DNA of 36,904 nucleotides from a virus, in the IMG/VR virus record IMGVR_UViG_3300031227_000178, positions 1 to 36,904 of that record. One strand, given 5' to 3'. The translations under genes were made by a program, and so were the position numbers. The notes under the pieces were generated by a model that was not told the origin of the DNA, made no database searches, and saw only the letters and a program-made list of their open reading frames with translations. Positions 1-7,116 of the stretch are shown piece by piece (position 1 is the first letter of the stretch; each line of letters begins with the position of its first letter).

Positions 1-255
1 AAATGGTTTTTACCCCAAGATTTCATGCGGGGAACACTGGGCGAGTTATACGTTGGCTATGAGGCATCAGCTAGGCTTTCAGAATTAGCTAGCCAGTACC
101 CGGAAATGATAGAAAGTCAAAGGGCAGGCAAGTATTTAAAACGTCGCATACGCTACGAAGATATTACTAACTGGTTTGAAACAATACCAACTTCAATGCA
201 AAATATATTTAAACAAAATGGCGTAAGCATAAGCCAACAATCAACACTATTATGA
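1..255 (+). CDS. C-terminal part of a winged-helix-like phage protein (cut by window start)
   Basis: The frame is open from base 1, so this is the 3' part of a longer gene; the first internal ATG at 25 would start mid-domain. The visible protein contains LYVGYEASARLSEL and then GKYLKRRIRYE. This resembles small phage winged-helix proteins in which a GxxASxRLSEL helix is followed by a basic wing, which suggests DNA binding. The fragment starting at 36865 looks like its N-terminus. The stop TGA overlaps the next start (ATGA). The family name is inferred from motif pattern only. Confidence 0.6.
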   Translation, partial: KWFLPQDFMRGTLGELYVGYEASARLSELASQYPEMIESQRAGKYLKRRIRYEDITNWFETIPTSMQNIFKQNGVSISQQSTLL

Positions 256-410
256 ATTGGACAAACTTAAAAAAAGACCAATGCCCAAAGTGCAAACATA
301 AGCTAATGCCTAACGGCGAAGACGAGAACCTTACTATTTGCTCTAACGGTCAGTGCGATTTTAAAATAGCTAATAAAAAGCTAGATGCACTAAAAGCTAA
401 ACTAAGATAG
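252..410 (+). CDS. Small zinc-ribbon protein (52 aa)
   Basis: A 52-residue frame starts at the ATGA overlap with the preceding stop. It carries CPKC near the N-terminus and a second cysteine pair spaced C-x4-C (CSNGQC), a typical four-cysteine zinc ribbon. The C-terminus is a lysine-rich helix. The tight overlap and good cysteine spacing support it as real. The function is unknown; such proteins are common in phage early operons, where they may bind DNA or host proteins. Confidence 0.6.
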   Translation: MNWTNLKKDQCPKCKHKLMPNGEDENLTICSNGQCDFKIANKKLDALKAKLR

Positions 411-411
411 C

Positions 412-567
412 ATGCCTAAGCCGGAAAAATGTAAACAGTGTGGTCATCTGCAAAGTAAACACATGCCTTATTATGACGGTAGCGGTTGGGTTTGTACTGT
501 AGATAATTGTTCAAGGTGGGATCTATGCAAACGACCAAAAAATTATAAGAAGTTTTTAAAAAAGTAA
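412..567 (+). CDS. Small cysteine-rich protein (51 aa)
   Basis: The frame starts one base after the previous TAG. It contains CKQCGH followed by three further cysteines (VCTV, DNCS, DLCK) and ends in a basic lysine-rich tail, consistent with a metal-binding domain. I do not recognise a family. The position in a contiguous string of tiny overlapping genes supports translation. Confidence 0.55.
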   Translation: MPKPEKCKQCGHLQSKHMPYYDGSGWVCTVDNCSRWDLCKRPKNYKKFLKK

Positions 568-577
568 TTATAAAGAA

Positions 578-793
578 ATGAAAAACAGAACAGTAGCAGT
601 ATTGCTTGCATTTTTCTTTGGTGGGCTAGGCTTACACAAAGCCTATTTAAACCAACCGGGAAAAGCAATTTTGTATTTTATATTCTGTTGGACTTTCATA
701 CCAGCTTTAGTTGCCCTAATTGACATGGTTATTTTATTAGGCACTAGCCAGGAAAAGTTTGACGAAAAATACAATGCGACCAATACCAAGTGA
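578..793 (+). CDS. TM2-domain membrane protein
   Basis: This 71-residue protein has the TM2 signature. A first hydrophobic helix (residues 6-20) contains FFFGGLGLHKAYL, a short polar turn holds a Gly, and a second helix (about 30-55) contains IPALVALIDMVILL. TM2 proteins are small two-helix membrane proteins, widespread in bacteria and phages, with no defined enzymatic role. The 3' end overlaps the next gene by 20 bp. An early inner-membrane protein could alter the host envelope, but that is inference. Confidence 0.8.
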   Translation: MKNRTVAVLLAFFFGGLGLHKAYLNQPGKAILYFIFCWTFIPALVALIDMVILLGTSQEKFDEKYNATNTK

Positions 794-1130
794 ACTAAGA
801 GAGCAACTGGAAGCAGACCCGTTTATGAAGCGGTGTATTTACACCCTGCCAGGAGCCCCAAATAACGCTTGTCGTGGACGTATAGAGTGGGAGCACGCCT
901 TTGTCTACAAACAACAGATAAACGAAGTGTGGGCTATTGTAGGGTGCTGTACAGCTCACAATAGGGGTAATGCTATGGTTAAAAGTTATAACCGCTACAT
1001 TGCCCTGGTACGAGCCAAAGAACTAGGCCTGTGGGACGAAGTAAAAACAAAGTACCCTCGGCACGACTGGGATCAAGAGTTTAAATATTTAAGTAGTCTT
1101 TATGAAAAAAATAAAATTAGCACAAAATAA
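774..1130 (+). CDS. HNH-type endonuclease-like protein
   Basis: I place the start at the ATG at 774 rather than the in-frame TTG at 759. The protein has about 118 residues. The core reads GRIEWEHAFVY ... QINEVWAIVGCC ... HNRGNAM, which resembles phage HNH proteins with a first His in an EWEHA context, a Cys pair and a late His-Asn-x-Gly. The neighbouring basic helix RYIALVRAKELGLW is typical of the same group. It probably nicks or cuts DNA, or acts in recombination near RecT/NinB-type genes. It overlaps the next gene by 29 bp. Confidence 0.6.
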   Translation: MRPIPSELREQLEADPFMKRCIYTLPGAPNNACRGRIEWEHAFVYKQQINEVWAIVGCCTAHNRGNAMVKSYNRYIALVRAKELGLWDEVKTKYPRHDWDQEFKYLSSLYEKNKISTK

Positions 1131-1587
1131 ATATGCTATTGTAGATGATGAAGATTATCCCGTTTTGTCAAGGTTAAGTTGGCACTCTGACCCAAAGTCA
1201 AAAAATATATATCATTGCTACCAAGGAAAAGAAGATAAAATATCGAGAAGCATGGGTATGGAATATTTATTATTACCAAAACTTAAATCAAAAGATTTTA
1301 GATTAGTACACCTAAATGGAAATAACCTTGATTATAGAAAATCTAATTTAGAGTATTGGCGAGTTGGCGATAAAGCACATAATAATAAAAAATCAGACAA
1401 TAAGACTTCTATATATAAAGGTGTTTATTGTGATTATAAATTTAACCGATGGAGAGCATACATTACATATCGTTATAAGAGGATATGGTTGGGTAGTTTT
1501 AGATCAGAAAAAGAAGCAGCAATGGTCTATAATAAAAAAGCAAAAGAGTTTTACGGCGAATTAGCTTATCAAAATAAAATAAATTAA
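1102..1587 (+). CDS. HNH homing endonuclease with AP2 DNA-binding domain
   Basis: This 161-residue protein has two parts. Residues about 60-85 hold the HNH_3-like motif VHLNGNNLDYRKSNL. Residues about 105-158 form an AP2 domain (IYKGVYCDYKFNRWRAYI, then WLGSFRSEKEAAMVYNKKA). This is the standard architecture of free-standing phage HNH-AP2 homing endonucleases. The gene looks like a recent insertion: it is more AT-rich than its neighbours and contains no CTAG, while adjacent genes carry several per kb. Its start lies inside the previous gene. Confidence 0.85.
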   Translation: MKKIKLAQNKYAIVDDEDYPVLSRLSWHSDPKSKNIYHCYQGKEDKISRSMGMEYLLLPKLKSKDFRLVHLNGNNLDYRKSNLEYWRVGDKAHNNKKSDNKTSIYKGVYCDYKFNRWRAYITYRYKRIWLGSFRSEKEAAMVYNKKAKEFYGELAYQNKIN

Positions 1588-1588
1588 A

Positions 1589-1729
1589 ATGTCTTTCAAT
1601 AAATCAAAACAGCTTTTAAAAGACGAAGCCTATAAACGCCGACAAAAAGCTAAACGCAAAAGGTACGAGGCTGACCAGCTAGACAAGGAAGCTGACGGCT
1701 TTGATGCCCAGGCAGAAAAATTAAATTAA
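1589..1729 (+). CDS. Small highly charged protein (46 aa)
   Basis: An ATG directly after the HNH-AP2 stop opens a 46-residue frame rich in Lys, Arg and Asp/Glu (KRRQKAKRKRYEADQLDKEA), predicted to be one charged helix. There is no recognisable family. It fills the space exactly between two genes, which supports it being coding. An RNA- or DNA-binding or antagonist role is possible but not shown. Confidence 0.45.
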   Translation: MSFNKSKQLLKDEAYKRRQKAKRKRYEADQLDKEADGFDAQAEKLN

Positions 1730-1736
1730 AACAAAA

Positions 1737-2198
1737 ATGAAAAAAAGTACAAACATAGTTTTATGGCTGGCAGCGATATTTGTTATATTATTGCTGGGCT
1801 TACTTCTACGCCTGGAAACTTACGCTAGTGGCTGGGTAAAAACTGAGAACAAACAGCTACGTACAGACTTAGAAGCTGCCGGCTTCAATGAAATTTATTT
1901 GACCAATGAAGCTAACCACCTGGCACAATTTCATACTTTCCGCAACGCTTTAAAAGATATTGATATTATAGACTATAACCGGGAAACAAATAATTGCTAT
2001 GACCAAAGCCAGGCCCTACAAGCCAAGCTACGGGAAATGGGAATAGAAAGTACCATAGCCGTTGTAGAGGGTAGGGAGCATGCTTTCCTTATGCCCTGGG
2101 TGGAAGCTACCACCGGGGATTTTATATCGCCGGAAATAGGCTATAAGCTAATAGAGTTTAGATCAGAAAAGCACAATGTAATTTGTAATAACGAGTAA
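1737..2198 (+). CDS. Membrane-anchored transglutaminase-like cysteine protein
   Basis: This protein has 153 residues. A basic start is followed by a hydrophobic segment (about 7-25), which suggests a signal anchor with the rest outside the membrane. The soluble part has NNCYDQSQALQAKL with Cys87, then GREHAFLMPWVE with His115, then GDF with Asp128. This order and context match the Cys-His-Asp triad of bacterial transglutaminase-like (papain-fold) domains. It could cut or crosslink peptide bonds in the envelope or be a catalytically altered binder. Function in this phage is unknown. Confidence 0.6.
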   Translation: MKKSTNIVLWLAAIFVILLLGLLLRLETYASGWVKTENKQLRTDLEAAGFNEIYLTNEANHLAQFHTFRNALKDIDIIDYNRETNNCYDQSQALQAKLREMGIESTIAVVEGREHAFLMPWVEATTGDFISPEIGYKLIEFRSEKHNVICNNE

Positions 2199-2199
2199 T

Positions 2200-2370
2200 A
2201 TGGCAGAAGATAAAACAATAAAAAAAGGCAAAGTCTATCATGCCACCTGGCATACGGTAAGCGACCCATTGCACTATGTAGAGTGTCCACACTGTAAGGC
2301 TACTATTTTTATGAGTACGCCCAAGGTAATAGAAAAATTAATAAGCTGGGCTAAAAGATTTAAAAAATGA
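2200..2370 (+). CDS. Small protein with one CPHC motif (56 aa)
   Basis: The frame starts two bases after the previous stop and ends in ATGA overlap with the next gene. It encodes YHATWHTVSDPLHYVECPHC and then a basic C-terminal helix. The CPHC pair with upstream histidines could bind one zinc ion. The family is not recognised. Confidence 0.5.
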   Translation: MAEDKTIKKGKVYHATWHTVSDPLHYVECPHCKATIFMSTPKVIEKLISWAKRFKK

Positions 2371-2570
2371 CAGTCGCCAAAGCACAGAAAATTTTAGACA
2401 AAGACAAGCACTTGAATTGTGATAAGTGCCATGAAGATTATTACTCTGTTTTTGACCGGCTGTTTATTTTTAAGTACGAAGTCTGCCCTGACTGTATTTT
2501 AAAAATGTATTGCCAGCGAAGACTAGACAGTATGAGTAGTATTATATTTGATGTAATAAAAAAACTATAA
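2367..2570 (+). CDS. Small four-cysteine zinc-finger protein (67 aa)
   Basis: This frame starts inside the previous stop (ATGA). It has CDKCHEDYYSVFDRLFIF followed by CPDC about 25 residues on, a clear CxxC...CxxC zinc-binding pattern, then a C-terminal helix. It is the fourth small cysteine-rich protein in 2.4 kb. Its role is unknown. Confidence 0.6.
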   Translation: MTVAKAQKILDKDKHLNCDKCHEDYYSVFDRLFIFKYEVCPDCILKMYCQRRLDSMSSIIFDVIKKL

Positions 2571-2577
2571 AATAATT

Positions 2578-3045
2578 ATGGCATTAAAAGAACGTAAAAT
2601 TTGGCCAAAGTGGCACGGCAAAGCTAAAGCAGGCACTCTTGTTTTCAATGACCCCGAAGCAGTACAAAAACATTTATTAGTTATGGACGACAAGGAGTTA
2701 GATATAACTATAAAGCCACACACAAAAATGAGGTCTAGGCAAGAAGAAAAGTTTTACCACGCCGTAGTAGTTCGCATGGTGGCAGAAGCTATGGACATAC
2801 TAGATCAAGAAGCCCACGAATTTTTAAAAAACTCTTTCCTACGCTTAGAAGCAATAACCTCTACCGGTGTACGCTACCATAGAGTTTTAAGCACTACGGA
2901 ACTTTCCAGTGGTGCTTATAGAGATTATTGGGAAACGTGTATAAAGTGGGCAGCACTGCCTACCTTGCCCCAGGGTCTAAGCATTAATAGTGGCTTAGCT
3001 CTTGTAATTCCATACCCTAACGAAGTGGACTATCAAGACTGGTAA
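2578..3045 (+). CDS. NinB-like recombination accessory protein
   Basis: This 155-residue protein centres on RSRQEEKFYHAVVVRMVAEAM, close to the KRSxxQNxxYhxxi pattern of NinB-like phage proteins that bind single-stranded DNA and help RecA-independent recombination. The later STTELSSGAYRDYWE segment and the closing IPYPNEVDY are typical of the broader phage group. It lies just upstream of the replication-initiator-like gene and in the same early region as RecT and an exonuclease. The assignment rests on motif resemblance. Confidence 0.5.
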   Translation: MALKERKIWPKWHGKAKAGTLVFNDPEAVQKHLLVMDDKELDITIKPHTKMRSRQEEKFYHAVVVRMVAEAMDILDQEAHEFLKNSFLRLEAITSTGVRYHRVLSTTELSSGAYRDYWETCIKWAALPTLPQGLSINSGLALVIPYPNEVDYQDW

Positions 3046-3071
3046 TGTGTAAAAACTGTGCAGAAAAAGTA

Positions 3072-3100
3072 TTGCTAAATAATTAGAAATGATGTATAAT
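3072..3100 (+). promoter_or_regulatory. Early promoter, copy 1 (leaderless for the 3107 gene)
   Basis: The -35 is TTGCTA at 3072-3077, followed by a 17-nt spacer and TATAAT at 3095-3100. The first 15 spacer bases, AATAATTAGAAATGA, are identical in the promoters at 30482 and 35068. Only 6 nt separate TATAAT from the ATG at 3107, so transcription should start at or within one base of the start codon. Confidence 0.8.
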
Positions 3101-3106
3101 ACACCC

Positions 3107-3838
3107 ATGACCAACACAACTATAATGGAATTTTTTAAAAGACCAATAGCCTACCAGCCATTACTCGGCAAGGCGTTTGAGTCAGTCAACCTAGGCATAC
3201 TTTGGAGCCAGCTATACTACTGGACTGATAAAACAAAAGACGGGTGGATCTATAAAACCCATAAAGATATTTATAAAGAAACTGGTTTGTCCAGGCGTGA
3301 ACAAGATACTGCCCGGAAGATAGGCAGGAAGCTGGGAGTACTCGAAGAAAAGCTAGCCGGTTGCCCAGCTACATTAAATTTTAAAGTAAACATAGAGCAA
3401 GCTATAAAAATTATAGAAATATTTTTAGAAAAACAGAACAGTGGCCAAGCCCCGCTATTCAAAGAACCAAAAAAACACACTGGTTCAATTTCATATCTAA
3501 GGGCATTACCAGAAGCAGATATAAAAGAGTTGGCCGAAAAGTTTTTTGTAGATTTTAAGTTCGTAAAGGATAGAGCCGAAGATGTTATTGACTACTGCGA
3601 AGCTAAAGGAAAAAGTTATAGCAACTACAAAGCTGCCCTACGGAATTTTATAAAAACACATATTGAAAAAAACCCGCAGTCAGTAATAGCCATGCGGCAG
3701 GCACAAAAAAATAAACAGCAAGAGGAACTGCAAGCCATACAAGATAAAAAAGATATTAGAACCCCAGCCGAACAGGCCAGGGTAAATAAACGCTTAGCAG
3801 ATTTAAAGAAGAATTTAAAAGTTAAACTATCAATGTAA
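3107..3838 (+). CDS. Replication initiator / helicase-loader-like protein
   Basis: I chose the ATG at 3107 because the promoter's expected start point falls on it; the in-frame ATG at 3089 lies before the -10 box. The protein has about 243 residues. The N-terminal 90 residues match the winged-helix replication proteins of phages: RPIAYQPLLGKAF, ILWSQLYYW, DGWIYKTHKDIYKETGLSRR, KIGRKLGVLEE. A charged C-terminal part (about 130-243) with DFKFVKDRAEDVI and helical Lys/Gln-rich stretches resembles a loader tail. It probably binds origin DNA or recruits host helicase. Confidence 0.7.
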   Translation: MTNTTIMEFFKRPIAYQPLLGKAFESVNLGILWSQLYYWTDKTKDGWIYKTHKDIYKETGLSRREQDTARKIGRKLGVLEEKLAGCPATLNFKVNIEQAIKIIEIFLEKQNSGQAPLFKEPKKHTGSISYLRALPEADIKELAEKFFVDFKFVKDRAEDVIDYCEAKGKSYSNYKAALRNFIKTHIEKNPQSVIAMRQAQKNKQQEELQAIQDKKDIRTPAEQARVNKRLADLKKNLKVKLSM

Positions 3839-4005
3839 TGAGTGGAAAACAAAGCAAAAAAATAAGGCAAATGTTTCGCCGTACTGTTAAAGACCGAGCC
3901 GAGGAAATGGGCAAAATGATTGGCAACGCCATGAAGCCTAAGCCTAAATATATACCTTGGCGTATATGGTTATGGTTAGTTAAATTAGTAATAAAAACAA
4001 AATGA
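3838..4005 (+). CDS. Small basic protein with C-terminal hydrophobic segment (55 aa)
   Basis: This frame begins in TAATG overlap with the preceding gene and ends in ATGA overlap with the methyltransferase. The first 30 residues are basic and helical; residues about 39-53 (IPWRIWLWLVKLVI) form a short hydrophobic stretch that could sit in a membrane. No family is recognised. The double overlap supports coding. Confidence 0.5.
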   Translation: MSGKQSKKIRQMFRRTVKDRAEEMGKMIGNAMKPKPKYIPWRIWLWLVKLVIKTK

Positions 4006-4532
4006 TAAAGCTAGACATGGGTAGTGGCCGCAGACACTTTGAAGATTATTTAACAGTAGACAGTGACCCTAAAGTAGGGGCTGACTTTTGTCTTGACATA
4101 GAAAATTTTGACTTTGCACTTTTTAAACATTTTTATAATGTAGAAAAAGATATAGATATAACAGCAAATAGCGTTGACGAAATAAGGGCCTGCCATATTT
4201 TAGAACACATACAGCCGGCCAATAAAGTAAAAGTAATGCGGTTTTTCTATGATCTACTAAAGCCAGGTGGATTTATAAAAATAGAGGTGCCATGTTTTCC
4301 TTGCCCGGCTAGCGTACAAGACCCAACACATATTAGTTTTTGGAACAAAGAAAGTTTTTATTATTTTATTAAAGGCAATAAGTTTGGTGAGGGCTTCGCT
4401 AAAAGACACTCCACCCCGGAAGTACCACTATTTGAATTTGTTGCTAGCAATGGTAAAGAACACCCTGGCAAAGAAATTTTAACAAAATATTACGCTTATA
4501 ATTTAATCTTAAAAAAACCAAATGGAAAATAA
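4002..4532 (+). CDS. Class I SAM-dependent methyltransferase
   Basis: This 176-residue protein starts with LDMGSGRRHFEDYLTVD, the SAM-binding motif I plus the acidic residue ending strand 2. It continues with a motif-II-like ILEHI and a motif III (LLKPGGFIKIEVP). This is the Methyltransf_11-like fold usual for small-molecule or sugar methylases. It opens a five-gene overlapping cassette with two glycosyltransferases, a LicD-like protein and a cytidylyltransferase. A glycan or phosphoalcohol substrate is therefore the best guess; the substrate itself is not visible. Confidence 0.8.
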   Translation: MIKLDMGSGRRHFEDYLTVDSDPKVGADFCLDIENFDFALFKHFYNVEKDIDITANSVDEIRACHILEHIQPANKVKVMRFFYDLLKPGGFIKIEVPCFPCPASVQDPTHISFWNKESFYYFIKGNKFGEGFAKRHSTPEVPLFEFVASNGKEHPGKEILTKYYAYNLILKKPNGK

Positions 4533-5217
4533 AAAAACACCTTTAATTTCAGTAGTAGCAGTTAACTATTACGGCGACGATTTTAAAGAGTTATTACTAA
4601 ACTCCTTAGAAGCAAACACTAACGATTTTGAAAGTATAGAAATTCTTATACACGACAATAGCAGCCCAGCTAACATAGGCCACGCTGGTGGTTTAGATAA
4701 GTTAGTAGCTGATGCCCAGGGTAAATATATTATGGCCCTAGATATTGATAGCCATATTTTATTGAAAGACTGGGACTTAAAAATAGTTAAATACTATGAA
4801 AAGTCCGGTGTAAAATTATTAGCCGGTGAGGGTGGCCAACTAAAACCAATAAGGCCATGCGTTGCTTTTTTTGAAAAAGATTATTTCTTAAAAAACAAAA
4901 TGAGTTTTGCCCCAAAGAATGTGGACGGTGCCAAGTTCGACGTAGGCATACTTTTCTTTTTCCAGGTACTTAGTGCCGGTGGCAAAGTAGAATATCTAAA
5001 ATATCAAAAGTCAATCTACACTGATGTTATAGGAAATAATTATAAACTAGGCGACGAAACTTTAGCCTTTCATCACTGGTATGGTACACGTTGGTATAAC
5101 GTACATGGCAAACGTGTGCATGAAAAAATTGACAGGGTAGAGTGGCCAAAGTTCGAGCAATCTAAGAAAAACTTATTAAAACAATATGGAATTATCAAAA
5201 CAACAGCAAAAAACTAA
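4522..5217 (+). CDS. GT-A (family 2-like) glycosyltransferase
   Basis: This 231-residue protein begins ISVVAVNYYGDDFKELLLNSL, the nucleotide-sugar binding strand of GT2 enzymes. The sequence IHDNSSPANIG follows, and the metal-binding DxD is in MALDIDSHILL near residue 77. The length suits a single soluble GT-A domain without membrane helices. It overlaps the methyltransferase by 11 bp and the LicD-like gene by 32 bp, so the cassette is translated together. Likely transfers a sugar from a nucleotide donor; the acceptor is unknown. Confidence 0.8.
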   Translation: MENKKTPLISVVAVNYYGDDFKELLLNSLEANTNDFESIEILIHDNSSPANIGHAGGLDKLVADAQGKYIMALDIDSHILLKDWDLKIVKYYEKSGVKLLAGEGGQLKPIRPCVAFFEKDYFLKNKMSFAPKNVDGAKFDVGILFFFQVLSAGGKVEYLKYQKSIYTDVIGNNYKLGDETLAFHHWYGTRWYNVHGKRVHEKIDRVEWPKFEQSKKNLLKQYGIIKTTAKN

Positions 5218-5779
5218 AGCCTTTGACAACCTCTTAAAATTGAAAGAGGTATTAGACTTTTTTAAAATTGACTTCATGTTGGACGGTGGCACGCTACTGG
5301 GTGCTTATCGGGACGGCGACTTTTGCGACGATGATCATGACGACATAGACCTAACCACTATTGACCCAGTGAATGACTACATGGTTTTAAATATTATAGA
5401 AGCCATGGGAAAGCACGGCCTAGCACTTTATCACTATTGGAAAAAAGGCGACCAAGGAACAGCCCAAATTTCTTTAGTCGATGAACATAATTTAAAGCTA
5501 GACCTAATGTTCAAAGAAGTTAGGGAAGATAATGGTTGGTGGACTATACGCCAGGGCAAAAAATTAGTTTATAAAAAAGTACCAGCTAAATTTTACAAAG
5601 AACAAAAGCGATTTGAGTTTAAAGGTTTTGAATTTTTAATACCATACGAAGTTGAGGATTATCTAACCTACCGCTATGGCGACTGGAAAACTCCAGTACA
5701 CCGCAAGGACTTTTCCTGTTATACAAGCGACAAGGCTATATTAGGCATGAATAAATTTAAAGAAATTAAAAATGACTAA
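5186..5779 (+). CDS. LicD-family phosphotransferase/nucleotidyltransferase
   Basis: This 197-residue protein carries the LicD core: FMLDGGTLLGAYRDG (residues 30-44) followed by an acidic run (48-56) ending DDIDL, which supplies the metal-binding aspartates. LicD proteins add phosphocholine or other phospho-alcohols from CDP-linked donors onto glycans. The gene directly follows a glycosyltransferase and is followed by a CDP-alcohol-forming enzyme, so donor synthesis and transfer sit side by side. The start at 5186 overlaps the previous gene; it is the only ATG ahead of the core. Confidence 0.85.
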   Translation: MELSKQQQKTKAFDNLLKLKEVLDFFKIDFMLDGGTLLGAYRDGDFCDDDHDDIDLTTIDPVNDYMVLNIIEAMGKHGLALYHYWKKGDQGTAQISLVDEHNLKLDLMFKEVREDNGWWTIRQGKKLVYKKVPAKFYKEQKRFEFKGFEFLIPYEVEDYLTYRYGDWKTPVHRKDFSCYTSDKAILGMNKFKEIKND

Positions 5780-6179
5780 CCAAAACACTAGGCCTATAAT
5801 TGGTTTAACCTTTGGGGCTTTCGAGATATTCCACCAAGGCCACTACAATTTACTTAAAAATGCTAAAGCTAAATGCAACCACCTTATTGTTTGCGTTTCT
5901 AGTGATAAGTATATTGAAAAAAACAAAGGGCATAGACCAGCTATAAATACAAAGCTACGCCAGCAAATAGTTAAGTCAATGAAATTTGTTGATGAGGTAG
6001 ATATCCAGGCAATATTTTTTACAAAAAAACAAGCAGTAGAAAAGTTTAAACCTGACTTTATTTTTGTAGGCGACGACTGGACACCCAAGACTTTTGGTGG
6101 CGAGGGCCTAGGCGTACCAGTAGTTTACCTACCAAGAACTAAGGACATATCTTCAACAAAATTAAGAACAGATAAATGA
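5772..6179 (+). CDS. TagD/GCT-like cytidylyltransferase
   Basis: This 135-residue protein is the normal length of a glycerol-3-phosphate cytidylyltransferase. It has the nucleotidyltransferase HxGH motif as HQGH (21-24), KPDFIFVGDDW in the middle, and ISSTKLR near the C-terminus, matching the ISTTxIR signature. It should join CTP to a phospho-alcohol to form a CDP-alcohol that LicD-type enzymes use. The exact alcohol (glycerol, choline or other) cannot be read from the sequence. It overlaps both neighbours. Confidence 0.85.
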   Translation: MTNQNTRPIIGLTFGAFEIFHQGHYNLLKNAKAKCNHLIVCVSSDKYIEKNKGHRPAINTKLRQQIVKSMKFVDEVDIQAIFFTKKQAVEKFKPDFIFVGDDWTPKTFGGEGLGVPVVYLPRTKDISSTKLRTDK

Positions 6180-7078
6180 AAAATCTAACCGCAGTATTAA
6201 TTAGTTTCTTACGCCCCGAGTACACATTCGAGTGCATAAGAACATTACATAAAGAATACAAAGACATAAAAATATTAGTAGCAGAAAACGGCCAGTACAA
6301 TAAAGAGCTACACGAATATATACATGCTAGAGGTGGTCGTTATTTTTTAATGCCGTTTGATAGCGGCGTTTGCTATGCACGAAATAGATTAGTAGAGTTA
6401 GCTGACACTGAGTATATCTTAGTTGGCGACGACGACTTCTACTACAATAAAGAAGCTAAGGTTAGAGAAATGTTAAAGTTTCTACGAGGAAACAAAGACT
6501 TTGATTTAATTGGTGGGCGTATCCGTGAACGTGGCAAGATTTTAGACTACCAGGGTTTTATAAATATATACCCCGATCACTTTGAATATAAGAAAATGAA
6601 CCCCGAGCATAATTTATACGACATACCTAGCAGGCTTGTTTACCAAAAATGCGATATTACCTTTAATTTTTTTGTAGCTAGGCGTGAAAGTATTATAGGT
6701 ATTCCATGGGACGAAAAAATCAAGGTAGCCTATGAACACTCCGATTGGTTTATTAGCATGATGAAAGCCAAACGAAGCGTGGCCTATACACCTGATGCAA
6801 TAGTAATTCATAAGCCTGACCATATAGTAATTAAAAATGAAAATGATTATAAATACTACCGCCACCGGAAGACTGACCAAGCCCGCTTTTTTGATAAACA
6901 CAAAGTAGATTACTCAATAGGCTTTAGGGGTGTGAAGTCAAATTTTAGGAAAGAGGTAAAACTGGCTAAGCATAAATATTATACAAAAAGGACAATGTGT
7001 TATGACGGTCGAAGCTATAACGCCGGCGATATTATAACTACAAAGAGGCCTACCGACGACATGGTGCCATTGATGTAG
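6176..7078 (+). CDS. GT2-family glycosyltransferase with C-terminal extension
   Basis: This 300-residue protein begins TAVLISFLRPEYTFECIRTL and has VAENGQYN, SGVCYARNRLVEL and ILVGDDDFYY, the DxD-type metal site near residue 84. HSDWFISMMKAKRSVAYTPD further on is the usual acceptor-side segment of GT2 enzymes. The last ~30 residues (CYDGRSYNAGDII) form a small extra module I cannot name. It is the last gene of the overlapping cassette; a 38-nt gap containing a new promoter follows. Confidence 0.8.
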   Translation: MKNLTAVLISFLRPEYTFECIRTLHKEYKDIKILVAENGQYNKELHEYIHARGGRYFLMPFDSGVCYARNRLVELADTEYILVGDDDFYYNKEAKVREMLKFLRGNKDFDLIGGRIRERGKILDYQGFINIYPDHFEYKKMNPEHNLYDIPSRLVYQKCDITFNFFVARRESIIGIPWDEKIKVAYEHSDWFISMMKAKRSVAYTPDAIVIHKPDHIVIKNENDYKYYRHRKTDQARFFDKHKVDYSIGFRGVKSNFRKEVKLAKHKYYTKRTMCYDGRSYNAGDIITTKRPTDDMVPLM

Positions 7079-7102
7079 ACCTTTATTTTATGGGCAAAAA
7101 AT

Positions 7103-7110
7103 GATATAAT
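7103..7110 (+). promoter_or_regulatory. Extended -10 promoter, leaderless for the ParB-like gene
   Basis: TGATATAAT ends at 7110 and the ATG is at 7117, a 6-nt gap. There is no good -35 (TTTATT at 7082-7087). The TG upstream of TATAAT makes it an extended -10 element. Confidence 0.75.
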
Positions 7111-7116
7111 AAGACT

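Noticed and set aside
759-773. TTG start for the HNH gene
   Set aside because: An ATG at 774 gives the same domain and less overlap.
1364-1564. Alternate-frame ORF inside the HNH-AP2 gene
   Set aside because: It is the shadow of a clear two-domain protein in another frame.
3045-3086. 13-residue ORF with CKNC between the NinB-like gene and the promoter
   Set aside because: Too short and it runs across the promoter; kept out of the gene list although its TAATG start is similar to real overlaps.
3089-3106. Upstream ATG start for the replication gene (and likewise 35085 for the 35103 gene)
   Set aside because: These ATGs lie before or inside the -10 box of the shared promoter, so they would not be in the transcript. 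The leaderless ATGs at 3107 and 35103 fit the fixed 6-nt spacing.
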